Counted from the stretch's first letter, positions 36,951-46,255 are shown. The stretch: 64,000 nucleotides of DNA from Desertifilum tharense IPPAS B-1220 (GCF_001746915.1 NZ_MJGC01000010.1:81713-145712); one strand, 5' to 3'. Translations and numbers: made by a program. Notes: generated by a model from the sequence alone, not told the origin.

Positions 36951-38690
36951 TCACAAAAGGGTTCCCGGCGGGATCGGCACAATTCCCGGCACCTCACCTC
37001 CCAACATAGCCCCCTTAATATCCCAAAACGTTGCCCCATGCCGCGCCATCACTTGTGCTAACTCCATTTCTGCCCGACGCGGTAGCATTGTTTTCCACGA
37101 TCGCAAGGCTTCGATCGTATTGCCCAACAGTCCCCCTTGGCGATGGGCGGCCAGATATTCGCGATCGCCGCGCCAGCCTTTTGGCACATATCCTAACGGA
37201 ATTAACATCCGGTCGAGGACATCTTTGAGCAGCGTATCTAAACGTTGGAAGCGTTGGGCATCAAAACTTTGGGAATTGTCCTGCATCCAGCGTCGAATGA
37301 CCGGATCGTTGAGAACTTCGGCATCTAAGCGATTGATAGCCGCAAACAAGGACTGACAGGAATCTTTAACGCAGGAAGTGGCAGGCGTCACCACCGAAGC
37401 CCCATTTCCCGGCCCGGTGCGATAGCGGGCGCAGGTAAACGCCAGTTCCTGTTCAATGGTTTTGAGCGGATCGAAAGTGCGATCGCCCAATTTATAAGGC
37501 ACCGTAAACTCAGGCATCCGCAGCATCACCTCAGAAATCGGTACCGTATACATCCAGCCGCGCTTCAGACTGCCCACATAAGCGTGCCAGCGAATCGCCC
37601 CAGAAATAATGCCTTCCTTGTTATGGGCGTACACCTGGCGATGAACCAGATCGAAGCGCAAATGACCTGTAAATTCATCGCGAATCACTTTCGCAAACCC
37701 AAAGGAAAAATGTCCCGGTGCCAGTCCTAACGGGGGATTATTCCCCCTAGGGCCGCCCCGCCAGCCAAAGGTATGGATTGTTAAGGCGACATCGTTAAGA
37801 TACCAAAGTTCGCGGGTTCGTCTCTCGCGTAGAGCAGCCGTCCGTTCTGAAGCCGCCAGAACCTTGCTATTGTTATCCACCAAGGTTTTTTCAATCCGAC
37901 GTTGGGGCAAATTTTGCCATTTAGAAGCCACATAATAATCTTGCGTTTCCTGGCGTCCTGTCGTCATTTGGGTTGCGACCAGTTGCATTGCTTCTAGCGG
38001 TTCTAGGGCAGCAACGACAAAAGTCCCCTGACTGTCAGAATGACCGTAGATATACCAACCCCCCGCATTCAGCGGCGATTTTTCAATATTCACCAGCGAA
38101 CTCTGTTCCACAGTCTGTCCGCTACGGATCGCCCCCGCATCCGGACAGGAAACAATCTCTTCAGGGCCGTTAAAGGCTTTGCTGGCGGGGTTATAGTGCC
38201 TAACCCGATAGCGCCGATCTCCCGCCGGGCCAACGAAAGTCACCAAACCCTTTGTCACCCCGGCAATTTGATAGGGTTCGTCTCCAATGCTGAGAACCCA
38301 ACTATTGCCTTCCTGAGTGGCGCTAATTACATTGAGTTCAACCTGCACGTCATCATCCGGACGCGCCCCTGCTAGGGATTCTAGGGGGCTAACTTTCTGC
38401 CACCCGTCGAGGCGTTTGGGATGGATCGCTTGGGTTTTCTCGATGCTATTGTAAGTGGTGCTGTCGAATTTGAGGTCAAGAGTGGCCCGCGACAGCCAGA
38501 GCGTATGGTGGGAGGTGGAATGCCACTTCACCCACGCTTGTTTCCCCACCAGAAAGCGATGGGAAGATGGCGCATTTTGAATTTGGATAAAGACCCCCCC
38601 GTCGGGTTTTCGTTGGGAAGGTTGGGGTAAAATTAGCCGCCCACTCCACGGCGCGATTGGACGGTAAAGGTTACTGATGGGATTATTCAT
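36951..38690 (-). CDS. Large protein of unknown function
   Basis: 580 residues including the stop from the ATG at 38690 (AGGAA about 11 bases upstream). No signal peptide or membrane helix. The N-terminal half is beta-rich (SGRLILPQPSQRKPDGGVF, VQVELNVISATQEGNSWVLS, GGWYIYGHSDSQGTFVVAA). The C-terminal half is more helical and contains three cysteines (ELAFTCARYRTGPGNG and SCVKDSCQSLFAAINRLD). I have a weak memory of similar segments in long cyanobacterial proteins annotated as CAAX-type proteases, but no CAAX/CPBP membrane domain is present here, so no function is assigned. Confidence 0.8.
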   Translation of the reverse strand: MNNPISNLYRPIAPWSGRLILPQPSQRKPDGGVFIQIQNAPSSHRFLVGKQAWVKWHSTSHHTLWLSRATLDLKFDSTTYNSIEKTQAIHPKRLDGWQKVSPLESLAGARPDDDVQVELNVISATQEGNSWVLSIGDEPYQIAGVTKGLVTFVGPAGDRRYRVRHYNPASKAFNGPEEIVSCPDAGAIRSGQTVEQSSLVNIEKSPLNAGGWYIYGHSDSQGTFVVAALEPLEAMQLVATQMTTGRQETQDYYVASKWQNLPQRRIEKTLVDNNSKVLAASERTAALRERRTRELWYLNDVALTIHTFGWRGGPRGNNPPLGLAPGHFSFGFAKVIRDEFTGHLRFDLVHRQVYAHNKEGIISGAIRWHAYVGSLKRGWMYTVPISEVMLRMPEFTVPYKLGDRTFDPLKTIEQELAFTCARYRTGPGNGASVVTPATSCVKDSCQSLFAAINRLDAEVLNDPVIRRWMQDNSQSFDAQRFQRLDTLLKDVLDRMLIPLGYVPKGWRGDREYLAAHRQGGLLGNTIEALRSWKTMLPRRAEMELAQVMARHGATFWDIKGAMLGGEVPGIVPIPPGTLL

Positions 38691-38812
38691 AATCAATATA
38701 TTCCTATTCAGGCTTCCGGGAAGGGTTAGTTCAACGGTTGGTTGGTGGATTCAGGATCTCAGGAGGAAGGGTCTGCCCGTACAATTGAGGGAAGCAACGA
38801 TCGATCCTCACT

Positions 38813-40060
38813 ATGCTGCCAGTTAACGAAGCCGAAGCCATTATTCTCAACGAAGCTCAACCGATGGGCGTTTCCGATACTGAAATCGTAGATCTTTGGG
38901 AAGCAGTCGGGCGAGTTGTTGCAGTTCCCGTTACCAGCCGGTTGGATTTTCCTCACTGGGATAACTCGGCGATGGATGGATATGCGGTGCGCTATGCGGA
39001 TGTGAGTCAGTGCAGTGCTGAAAATCCAGCAATTTTAGACATTATTGAGGAAATTCCGGCAGGCTATGCCCCGCAAATGGCGATCGCGCCCAGACAAGCC
39101 GCCCGCATTCTCACGGGTTCGATGATGCCATCCGGTGCAGATACGGTGGTGATGCAGGAAAATACCCGCACCGAGGGTTCGCAAGTTTATATTTTGACAG
39201 CGCCGAGTCAGCTAGGGGCGTTTGTTCGCCGCCAAGGGGAGTATTATCAGGCCGGAGCGCCTTTGCTCGATCGCGGTACGCTATTATCTGCACCGGAAAT
39301 TGCTGTATTAGCGGCGGCGCAATGCGTGCAGGTTTCGGTGTTTTCTCAGGTGCGGGTGGCGATTATTTCGACGGGCAGCGAGTTAGTCAGTCCCGATCGA
39401 CCGCTGCAACCGGGTCAGATTGTAGACTCGAATCAGTATGCGTTGGCGGCGCTGATCGAGCAGGCGGGCGGGGTGCCGCTGATGTTGGGGATTGTGCCCG
39501 ATAATCCCCAGGCGATTCGAGAGGCGATCGCAGAAGCAACCCAAATCGCTGATATTATTCTCTCCTCTGGAGGGGTGTCAGTGGGCGATTACGATTATGT
39601 TGATAGCGTGCTGGCTGACTTGGGGGCTAAGGTGCATTTTCATCAGGTTGCGATTAAACCGGGTAAACCTTTGACGTTTGCGACGTTTTCCCAATCGATG
39701 CAGCCGGAAGGCCGTTCTGTTTTATATTTTGGTTTGCCTGGAAATCCGGTTTCGGCGTTGGTAACGGCTTGGCGGTTTGTGGTTCCGGCGTTGAAAAAGC
39801 GTTCTGGACTGGCAACGGGTTGGCAGCCGAAATGGGCGATCGCGCGATCGCGTCAGCCCCTCAAATCTGATGGACGGCGAGAAACCTATTTGTGGGGTCA
39901 ACTGATCCCTACGGCTCAAGAGAGTGAGTTTGAACTCGCTACCGGCTCTCACAGTTCGGGGAACTTGATTAACTTAGCACGGACGAATGCTTTAGCTGTT
40001 CTCCCAGTCGGGGAAACGCAGGTTAAGCTAGGGGAAAGAGTCAAAGTTCTCTATTTCTAG
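38813..40060 (+). CDS. moeA: Molybdopterin molybdenumtransferase MoeA
   Basis: 415 residues, standard length. Motifs: FPHWDNSAMDGYAVR near the start, RILTGSMMPSGADTVV, the molybdopterin-binding ISTGSELV and SSGGVSVGDYD, GKPLTFA and the GLPGNPVSALV loop, then the small C-terminal barrel. MoeA inserts molybdate into adenylated molybdopterin. No other moa/moe gene is in the window. It diverges from the unknown gene at 38690. Confidence 0.96.
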   Translation: MLPVNEAEAIILNEAQPMGVSDTEIVDLWEAVGRVVAVPVTSRLDFPHWDNSAMDGYAVRYADVSQCSAENPAILDIIEEIPAGYAPQMAIAPRQAARILTGSMMPSGADTVVMQENTRTEGSQVYILTAPSQLGAFVRRQGEYYQAGAPLLDRGTLLSAPEIAVLAAAQCVQVSVFSQVRVAIISTGSELVSPDRPLQPGQIVDSNQYALAALIEQAGGVPLMLGIVPDNPQAIREAIAEATQIADIILSSGGVSVGDYDYVDSVLADLGAKVHFHQVAIKPGKPLTFATFSQSMQPEGRSVLYFGLPGNPVSALVTAWRFVVPALKKRSGLATGWQPKWAIARSRQPLKSDGRRETYLWGQLIPTAQESEFELATGSHSSGNLINLARTNALAVLPVGETQVKLGERVKVLYF

Positions 40061-40245
40061 TTCAGGTCATCAACCACATTGGATTCGAGCTAGACAGGTA
40101 TCGGATTGACTCAACCGAAGAAATCCGCTAGCGCATGATTTCAAGAGCTTAACCCTAGTAAAGATCGGTAGAGGAAAGGTTAACTTAATTACCAGGAGCG
40201 GCTTAAGTGCTGGCTCTTAAATGAATAGTTTGCTGAGGAATAGAC

Positions 40246-41247
40246 ATGAAACCTGGAATCTTGTGGACTACAGCACTGCTTTTAACGTTCGGTACATCTA
40301 CCTCGGCTTTGGCGATTAACCCCGATCACGTTAAGCTATTGCTGGCAACTAAGGCGTGTACGGGTTGCGATCTCAGAGGGGCCAGTTTTGAAGGCATGGA
40401 TTTGCGCGGTGCTAATCTGGCGGGGGCGAATTTAGAAGATGCGCGGCTGCGAAGCACCAATCTTGAGGGCGCAAATCTGGCAGGTGCAACTCTGGAACGG
40501 GCGAATTTAGAGCGCGCTAGACTGCGAAATGTGAATTTGACCAACACGACTCTGCGCCGCACAAATCTGGCTAGAGCCGATTTAGAACGCGCAACGCTTC
40601 AGGGTGCGCGATTGGGGGATGCGAATTTACCGGGGGCGAATTTGCGACGCGCCGATCTCAGATCGGCCGATCTCAGAGATGTGGTTTTGTTAGACGCGAA
40701 TTTAGAACGGGCAAACTTAGAACGCGCGAATCTGGATGGGGCGGATTTACGCCGCGCCAATTTGAGCAATGCTAACCTCCGACGCGCCAATACGCGGGGG
40801 GTGAGAACGGATGGGGCTAATTTGAGCGGGGCGGATCTGAGCAATACGGATCTGGCTCGCGATCGCGATCGCCGCACCAGCGATGGCGATTGGCGTTGGG
40901 ACGATCGCCGCACCAGCGATGGCGATTGGCGCTGGGATGATGGCCGCAGTTCTGACAGCCGCAGCCGAGTTCGCCTGGAGTTTATTTCGGAAACTCGCGA
41001 TAATGTGCGCGTTGAGATTGTCGGTAATTCGACTCGCCAAACGCTTTCTTTCTCTGGAAACCAAACGCGGCGTTCTTTGGATGTTCCTCCCGGAAATTAT
41101 GAGTTACGTTTTATTGAAGGGGGGCGCAATCGGGTTTGGCGTTCGGGTTCTTTAGATACGGGACGAGCCAATCGTTTAGCGGTGATCTTTAATCAATCCG
41201 CGCAACGGGTTGAAATTGAAGATCCCTCTCGCAGCGGCAGCCGTTAA
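40246..41247 (+). CDS. Exported pentapeptide-repeat protein with beta C-terminus
   Basis: 333 residues with GAGGAA before the ATG. A signal peptide ends near residue 23 (TSTSALAIN). Residues about 37-200 open with KACTGCDLRGASFEGMDLRG and continue as pentapeptide repeats. A linker then carries two tandem copies of RRTSDGDWRWDD. The last 90 residues are beta-rich (RVRLEFISETRDNVRVEIVG and FSGNQTRRSLDVPPGNYELR). It is likely periplasmic or lumenal, unlike the other pentapeptide proteins here. Function unknown. Confidence 0.9.
   Translation: MKPGILWTTALLLTFGTSTSALAINPDHVKLLLATKACTGCDLRGASFEGMDLRGANLAGANLEDARLRSTNLEGANLAGATLERANLERARLRNVNLTNTTLRRTNLARADLERATLQGARLGDANLPGANLRRADLRSADLRDVVLLDANLERANLERANLDGADLRRANLSNANLRRANTRGVRTDGANLSGADLSNTDLARDRDRRTSDGDWRWDDRRTSDGDWRWDDGRSSDSRSRVRLEFISETRDNVRVEIVGNSTRQTLSFSGNQTRRSLDVPPGNYELRFIEGGRNRVWRSGSLDTGRANRLAVIFNQSAQRVEIEDPSRSGSR
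40870..40941 (+). repeat. 36-bp tandem repeat, two copies, in frame
   Basis: Units 40870-40905 and 40906-40941 differ at only two third-codon positions. They encode RRTSDGDWRWDD twice. The unit includes HIP1-like CGATCGC at its joins. Confidence 0.85.
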
Positions 41248-41300
41248 TCAGGGAGAGTTAGCGCGATCGCCCAATTGCAATATTTAATACTATTTTTTTT

Positions 41301-41328
41301 GGGTTTCTTAACAAGAAACCCCTTTTTT
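41301..41328 (+). terminator. Rho-independent terminator
   Basis: GGGTTTCTT and AAGAAACCC pair perfectly around AAC and are followed by CTTTTTT. It ends the exported pentapeptide gene and separates it from the riboswitch. Confidence 0.88.
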
Positions 41329-41419
41329 ATGGGGAGGTTTTCAGTAAAATCCGAAGTTGAATCTCTTCATTGACTCTAAAACCAATCAGTGCTAAAATTA
41401 CCCTGGTAAATTAGTACCC

Positions 41420-41592
41420 AGTCAGCCGAATCAACCCTGTCGATCGTAACGTGCGATCGCGCAGTTTAAAGGAAGAGCGGAGGAACCAAGTGTCCTAAAC
41501 GGGGCGTATCTCAAATCCAATTAAGGAGTCGATCCTTAAGGAGAGAGGGGGATCTTCCAACCCTAGCCCGTCAGCTAACTTCGTAGGCAATG
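41420..41592 (+). ncRNA. c-di-AMP riboswitch (ydaO/yuaA class)
   Basis: Conserved blocks appear in the right order: AGCCGAATC (5' P1 side), GCGGAGGAACCAAG, AACGGGGCGTATCTC, a variable hairpin (TTAAGGA...TCCTTAA), GGGGGATCTTCC, and the hallmark CCCGTCAGCTAACTTCGTAGGC closing P1 (longest stated motif split as CCCGTCAGCTAAC and TTCGTAGGC). This is the pattern of the c-di-AMP aptamer. It lies 317 bases upstream of an ArsB/NhaD-type transporter, fitting the class's role in ion and osmotic control. The class is generally an OFF switch. I found no clear intrinsic terminator downstream, so the expression platform is unclear. Confidence 0.88.
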
Positions 41593-41909
41593 GAAGAAGA
41601 TTGAAGAGACAGCATTTTCACAAAAAAATGACCTGCACTCGTCAGCTTCTCTAGACTGAGATTAAACGTGCAACCCTAATTGCCTGACAAAACATGGCTA
41701 GGTTAGGTCAAGCTTGAGGCAACCTAACACAACACCCAGAAGAGTTGTCAGTCAACCAGCCGCATCCCTCTGAATGGCTCAAACTCAAGAGAGATTCGAT
41801 TGACATTTCTTTAGGTGGCTCGGCAGATAGTATACCCGATCGACAAACGTTCTTTCCCAAAAAGATACGCTCGCCGATCGATCTTGCATAATTGACGTAG
41901 AAAGGTGCT
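41593..41909 (+). promoter_or_regulatory. Leader between riboswitch and transporter
   Basis: A 317-base untranslated leader. GTTAGGT (41702-41708) and ACCTAAC (41722-41728) form a 7-bp hairpin without a T-run. AAAGGTG just before the ATG at 41910 is the ribosome binding site. No competing anti-terminator pair was convincing by eye. Confidence 0.5.
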
Positions 41910-43247
41910 ATGGAAAACTGGTCTTCTCTCGTTGCAACGGTAACGTTCATTAGCGTCATCGTCTTAATCATGACTGAGTGGATGCACCTTACCATTGCAG
42001 CTTTTTTAGGTGCATTGCTTCTAGTTTTCACCCATGTCATGACCTTAACAGAGGCCATTGGCTATATCAGTAATAGCTACTCAACCTTAGCACTCTTTTT
42101 TGGTGTAATGGTTATTGTAAGAGCCTTTGAGCCGACCAAAATCTTTGAATACCTAGCCACTCAAATTGTTATTTTAGCCCAAGGTCAAGGCAAGCGACTC
42201 TTATTAGGAATTGTAGCCATTACAGCCCCAATTTGTGCTGTTTTACCGAATGCAACAACCGTCATGCTGCTAGCACCACTGATTCCGCCAATGGCCGAAG
42301 AAATTGGCGTTGATTTTGTGCCCTTGCTCATCTTAATGGTATTTGTCGCCAACAGCGCTGGATTATTAACCCTAGTTGGAGATCCAGCAACTTTTATTGT
42401 CGGCGATGCAATTAATATCAGTTTTTCCGACTACTTAACCCGTCTCAGCTTGGGGGGATTGCTCGCTATTATTGCAGTCACCGTCACTCTCCCCTTTGTC
42501 TTTCGGCAAATTTGGCATAAAAATTTAGATAACCTGAATAAACTGCCTCATCCTCAAATCAATCACCCGCGAACATTAGCAGTCGGTAGCTTAATTTTTG
42601 CCTTCGTTCTGCTCTTTTTCACCATTGGCGAATCTCTCCCCATTCCCATTTCTCCAGCAGCCGTTGCTCTGATGGGGGCTGCTTTAGCGATGCTGCTCGC
42701 CCATCACAGTAAAATTGATACCGTCAATCATATTTTGCGCGATTTAGATTGGAGTACGCTGATTTTCTTTATGAGCGTTTTCGTGCTGATTGGCGGGTTA
42801 GAAAAAACAGGCGTAATTGCTGGACTTTCTAACGTCCTAGCAGTTATCTTGCAACAAAATATTGCAGTTGGCTCCATTTTGCTGTTGTTTATCGTCGGCT
42901 TGCTGTCCAGTTTGGTGCCAAATATTCCTTTAGTGGTTGCAATGGTTCCTTTGCTGAAACAATATCTCGTCAATGTGGGATTAGCCGGATCGGAAATTCT
43001 ACCTTCTAACTTTTCTGGACAACTTCCACCCGCAGTTTTACCCCTGTTTTATGCCATGATGTTTGGTGCAACTCTAGGGGGGAACGGTACCCTGGTGGGG
43101 GCATCTTCTAATATTGTTGCTGCTGGAATTTCTGAATTGCACGGTCGGCGAATTTCATTTAGAACATTTCTCAACTACAGTATTCCCATTGCATCCATTC
43201 AGCTTGTTGTGGCGGCTCTCTACGTTACCTTCCGATTTTTGCTCTAG
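41910..43247 (+). CDS. ArsB/NhaD-type ion transporter
   Basis: 445 residues with about 11-12 transmembrane helices. It has the ion-transporter superfamily features: ITAPICAVLPNATTVMLLAPLI in the first half, NSAGLLTLVGDPATFIVGD, and the matching hairpin-loop region of the second half VPNIPLVVAMVP and GATLGGNGTLVGASSNIVAAGI. These sites bind the ion or carboxylate in the ArsB/NhaD and citrate-transporter groups. Na+/H+ exchange (NhaD-like) fits a c-di-AMP-controlled osmotic role, but arsenite or dicarboxylate transport cannot be excluded. Expression is predicted to respond to c-di-AMP. Confidence 0.88.
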   Translation: MENWSSLVATVTFISVIVLIMTEWMHLTIAAFLGALLLVFTHVMTLTEAIGYISNSYSTLALFFGVMVIVRAFEPTKIFEYLATQIVILAQGQGKRLLLGIVAITAPICAVLPNATTVMLLAPLIPPMAEEIGVDFVPLLILMVFVANSAGLLTLVGDPATFIVGDAINISFSDYLTRLSLGGLLAIIAVTVTLPFVFRQIWHKNLDNLNKLPHPQINHPRTLAVGSLIFAFVLLFFTIGESLPIPISPAAVALMGAALAMLLAHHSKIDTVNHILRDLDWSTLIFFMSVFVLIGGLEKTGVIAGLSNVLAVILQQNIAVGSILLLFIVGLLSSLVPNIPLVVAMVPLLKQYLVNVGLAGSEILPSNFSGQLPPAVLPLFYAMMFGATLGGNGTLVGASSNIVAAGISELHGRRISFRTFLNYSIPIASIQLVVAALYVTFRFLL

Positions 43248-43320
43248 GCTTGCTCTCAAGCATTGCTGGCTCTGCTAAAGTTTGAGAATATCAAATACGG
43301 TATTTAAAGCTTAAATTGCA

Positions 43321-44253
43321 ATGACGGCAACTCTCAATCCCAACTCTAGTCTTGGACTGACCTCTCGTTTAGTCAATGGTATCTTAGCCATTAAGCCTCT
43401 CGCTGACCTGGCGAAACACCGAGCGCGGACAATGATGATTCAGCGGGCCGAAAAGATTGGCGTACCGTGGCGTCAGCAGGTAGAAACGCTGCGCGCTCAT
43501 GACTGGGAAGGGGAATTCGCAGCAGTCCAAAATTCTCAATTGCGCTATCCCGATTACTATGTCACCTCTTTCCACGCTTATGACGAAGGAAATCTGAGTT
43601 GGGATGCGGCTTTAGAGGTGGAAGTTGCAGCGAAAGCCGTTCATGCGGGAATTTGGAAAGATGCAGGCGCTCAAGGGGATGCAAAACTCCGCCAAAGCTA
43701 TCACGATTTGCTGCAAGCTCATCTGTCTCAGCCTCCCCAAGATATTCTAGATCTCGGCTGTAGCGTTGGGATGAGTACGTTTGCCCTACAAGCGCTTTAT
43801 CCCCAAGCCAAGATTACTGGGATTGATTTATCGCCTTATTTTCTATCTGTGGCTCGGTACAGTCAAACTCAGTCCCAACTTCAGGGGATTAACTGGGTTC
43901 ATGCGGCGGCGGAAAGTACCGGCTTACCGGATGCGTCGTTCGATCTGATCTCGATTTTCTTAATGTGTCACGAACTGCCCCAGTCTGCAACCCGGCAAAT
44001 TTTCCAAGAAGCGCGGCGCTTGTTGCGTCCTCAAGGGCATCTGGCAATTATGGATATGAATCCTCAGTCGGAAATTTATGCCAAAATGCCCTCTTATATC
44101 TTGACGTTGCTCAAGAGTACGGAACCTTATCTCGATGAGTATTTTACGCTGGATATTGAGGAGATGCTGGTGAGTACGGGTTTCCAGTCTCCTAAGATTA
44201 TTCCTAATAGTCCGCGCCACCGGACGGTGATTGCTCAGGTTCAAGATGCGTAA
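43321..44253 (+). CDS. Class I SAM-dependent methyltransferase
   Basis: 310 residues. An N-terminal helical extension of about 130 residues precedes a Rossmann methyltransferase domain with motif I ILDLGCSVGMST, motif II ITGIDLSP, ASFDLISIFLMCHELP (motif IV region) and LRPQGHLAIMDMNP. The extension (FHAYDEGNLSWDAALEVEVAAKAVH) resembles that of cyanobacterial small-molecule methyltransferases. The substrate is unknown. It follows the transporter by 73 bases and may be co-transcribed; a strong terminator follows about 140 bases later. Confidence 0.85.
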   Translation: MTATLNPNSSLGLTSRLVNGILAIKPLADLAKHRARTMMIQRAEKIGVPWRQQVETLRAHDWEGEFAAVQNSQLRYPDYYVTSFHAYDEGNLSWDAALEVEVAAKAVHAGIWKDAGAQGDAKLRQSYHDLLQAHLSQPPQDILDLGCSVGMSTFALQALYPQAKITGIDLSPYFLSVARYSQTQSQLQGINWVHAAAESTGLPDASFDLISIFLMCHELPQSATRQIFQEARRLLRPQGHLAIMDMNPQSEIYAKMPSYILTLLKSTEPYLDEYFTLDIEEMLVSTGFQSPKIIPNSPRHRTVIAQVQDA

Positions 44254-44396
44254 AGTTTAGTAAACTTTTTGGCGTAACTTGCATAAAAACAGGGCTTTTT
44301 TACCGATATAAGGATGGCAGCTTATTAATTGCCAATAGACCGAACTGAACGAAGTGGAGATCGGTATAGTTCGGATCTGAAGCTAGCAACCGGATA

Positions 44397-44432
44397 GAAG
44401 GGTGATGTAGGCGATGCATCGCCCTTCTTTTT
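44397..44432 (+). terminator. Rho-independent terminator
   Basis: GAAGGGTGATG and CATCGCCCTTC pair with one G-T wobble around a 9-base loop, followed by TTTTT. It ends the transporter/methyltransferase transcript. Confidence 0.85.
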
Positions 44433-44443
44433 AGCAGAACAGA

Positions 44444-44469
44444 AAAAAGTAGCCCTAGGGCTACTTTTT
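44444..44469. terminator. Perfect 26-bp palindromic bidirectional terminator
   Basis: AAAAAGTAGCCCT is followed directly by its exact reverse complement, giving A-rich and T-rich flanks on both strands. It is placed 28 bases after the rnj stop and would stop transcripts from both sides. Confidence 0.8.
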
Positions 44470-44497
44470 CAGGAGAAATTCAGCAGAATTCAGCCGC

Positions 44498-46255
44498 TTA
44501 CGAGGCAACTTTCGCCGCTGTGCGGGGTCTGGTGCGGGCTGATTTGAGGGGTGAGAGTTCTGGCACTTGCATTAACAGAACGACGAGGGGATTGCTTTGC
44601 AGTTCGCGACGAATGAGTTTGTTCAATTCTAATTCGAGAATGGCTTTGAGTTTATCCCAGTCGATATCGCGATCGCCATTGGCAAAGTTTGCCGAAAAGT
44701 CGGGCGCGCGATCGCTCAAAATGGTTTCAATGACTTTGGTAATCATGGCTTGCAGTTGCGCTTTCTCCACTGAAGTCACCACCCCGCGCAGGTGGACTTC
44801 GGGTGTCGCCACTAACTGACATTCCCAGTTCACGGTGGCTGCAACGGTCACAACGCCATCTTCGGCTAACTGCTGGCGTTCCTTGAGAATATTGTCGTGG
44901 AGAATGCCGGAGCTATCCACTAATTCAATCCCAGATTGGACTTTCCCAGCAACTTGAATGGAGTTTTCCGTCAGTTCAATAATGTCGCCATTATCGATAA
45001 TCACCATATTTTCTGGCGGGACGCCCATATTTTTCGCGGTTTCGGCGTGTTTTACCAGCATCCGGTGTTCGCCGTGGACGGGGACAAAAAACTTCGGCCG
45101 CGTTAAGGCGATCATCAATTTCTGGTCTTCTTGACAGCCGTGTCCGGAAACGTGAATGCCTTTATCTCGACCATAAATCACATTCGCACCTTGGATCATC
45201 AGTTTGTCGATGGTGTTAACCACGCTGATGGTGTTCCCCGGAATGGGGTTAGCGGAGAAGACAACGGTATCTCCGGGGCGAATTTGCACCTGACGGTGTT
45301 CTTTGTTGGCGATCCGCGTCAAGGCTGACAGGGGTTCGCCTTGCGATCCGGTGGTGAGGATCAGGACTTTCTCGTTGGGGAGATGGCGAATGGTATGGAG
45401 GGGTTGGATTAAGTCGTCGTCATACTTGACATAACCCAAGTTTCGGGCAATGGCGATCACATTCAGCATGGAGCGTCCCAAGACTGTCACCACGCGGTTA
45501 TGTTTTTTCGCCAAGCTCAAAATGATGTTGAGGCGATGTACCGAGGAGGCAAAGGTTGTCACCAGCAACCGACCGGGCGCTTGGGAAAACACGCGGTCTA
45601 AGTTGGGATAGACTGAGCTTTCGGAGGCGGTATACCCCGGAACTTCGGAGTTGGTGGAGTCGCTAATTAAACAAAGGACGCCTTTTTCACCATGTTCTGC
45701 GAGTTTTTGCAGGTCAAACCGTTCGCCATCGACGGGGGTATGGTCGATTTTGAAGTCTCCGGTGTGAATAACGACGCCGAGGGGGGTGTGCAACGCCACG
45801 GTGAAGCTATCGGCCATTGAGTGGGTGTTGCGAATAAATTCGGCAAAGAAGGAACTCCCCACTCTCACCAAGTCGCGGGGGCTGACGGTGCGGAGTTCGG
45901 TGCGATCTGCGACACCGGCTTCTTCGAGTTTGCGCTCTAGCAAGGCCATTGCTAAACGCGGCCCGTAAATGACGGGAATTTCAAATTGCTTGAGGTGGTA
46001 GGCAATGCCGCCAATGTGGTCTTCGTGACCGTGGGTGACGATCATGCCTTTGATGCGATCGCGATTTTCTCGCAAGTAGGTCATGTCTGGCAAGACAATA
46101 TTGACGCCGTGCATCCCGTCTGTGGGGAAGCCTAACCCGGCATCGAGCAGAATCATTTCATCTTCGTATTCAAAAATGCAGGTGTTCTTGCCAATTTCAT
46201 GCAAGCCGCCGAGAGGAATAATTTTGAGTTTTGATTGATTAACGCTTTTGGTCAT
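44498..46255 (-). CDS. rnj: Ribonuclease J
   Basis: 585 residues from the ATG at 46255 (AGGA about 11 bases upstream; a GTG at 46279 is less likely). Metallo-beta-lactamase core with the zinc motif THGHEDHIGG, HTGDFKIDHTP, then the beta-CASP region (SDSTNSEVPG, TTFASSVHRL, GHGCQEDQ) and HGEHRML. The C-terminal domain ends in a short basic tail. RNase J processes and degrades RNA as endo- and 5' exonuclease and is a main RNA-decay enzyme in cyanobacteria. It follows asd and dapA on the same strand. Confidence 0.96.
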   Translation of the reverse strand: MTKSVNQSKLKIIPLGGLHEIGKNTCIFEYEDEMILLDAGLGFPTDGMHGVNIVLPDMTYLRENRDRIKGMIVTHGHEDHIGGIAYHLKQFEIPVIYGPRLAMALLERKLEEAGVADRTELRTVSPRDLVRVGSSFFAEFIRNTHSMADSFTVALHTPLGVVIHTGDFKIDHTPVDGERFDLQKLAEHGEKGVLCLISDSTNSEVPGYTASESSVYPNLDRVFSQAPGRLLVTTFASSVHRLNIILSLAKKHNRVVTVLGRSMLNVIAIARNLGYVKYDDDLIQPLHTIRHLPNEKVLILTTGSQGEPLSALTRIANKEHRQVQIRPGDTVVFSANPIPGNTISVVNTIDKLMIQGANVIYGRDKGIHVSGHGCQEDQKLMIALTRPKFFVPVHGEHRMLVKHAETAKNMGVPPENMVIIDNGDIIELTENSIQVAGKVQSGIELVDSSGILHDNILKERQQLAEDGVVTVAATVNWECQLVATPEVHLRGVVTSVEKAQLQAMITKVIETILSDRAPDFSANFANGDRDIDWDKLKAILELELNKLIRRELQSNPLVVLLMQVPELSPLKSARTRPRTAAKVAS

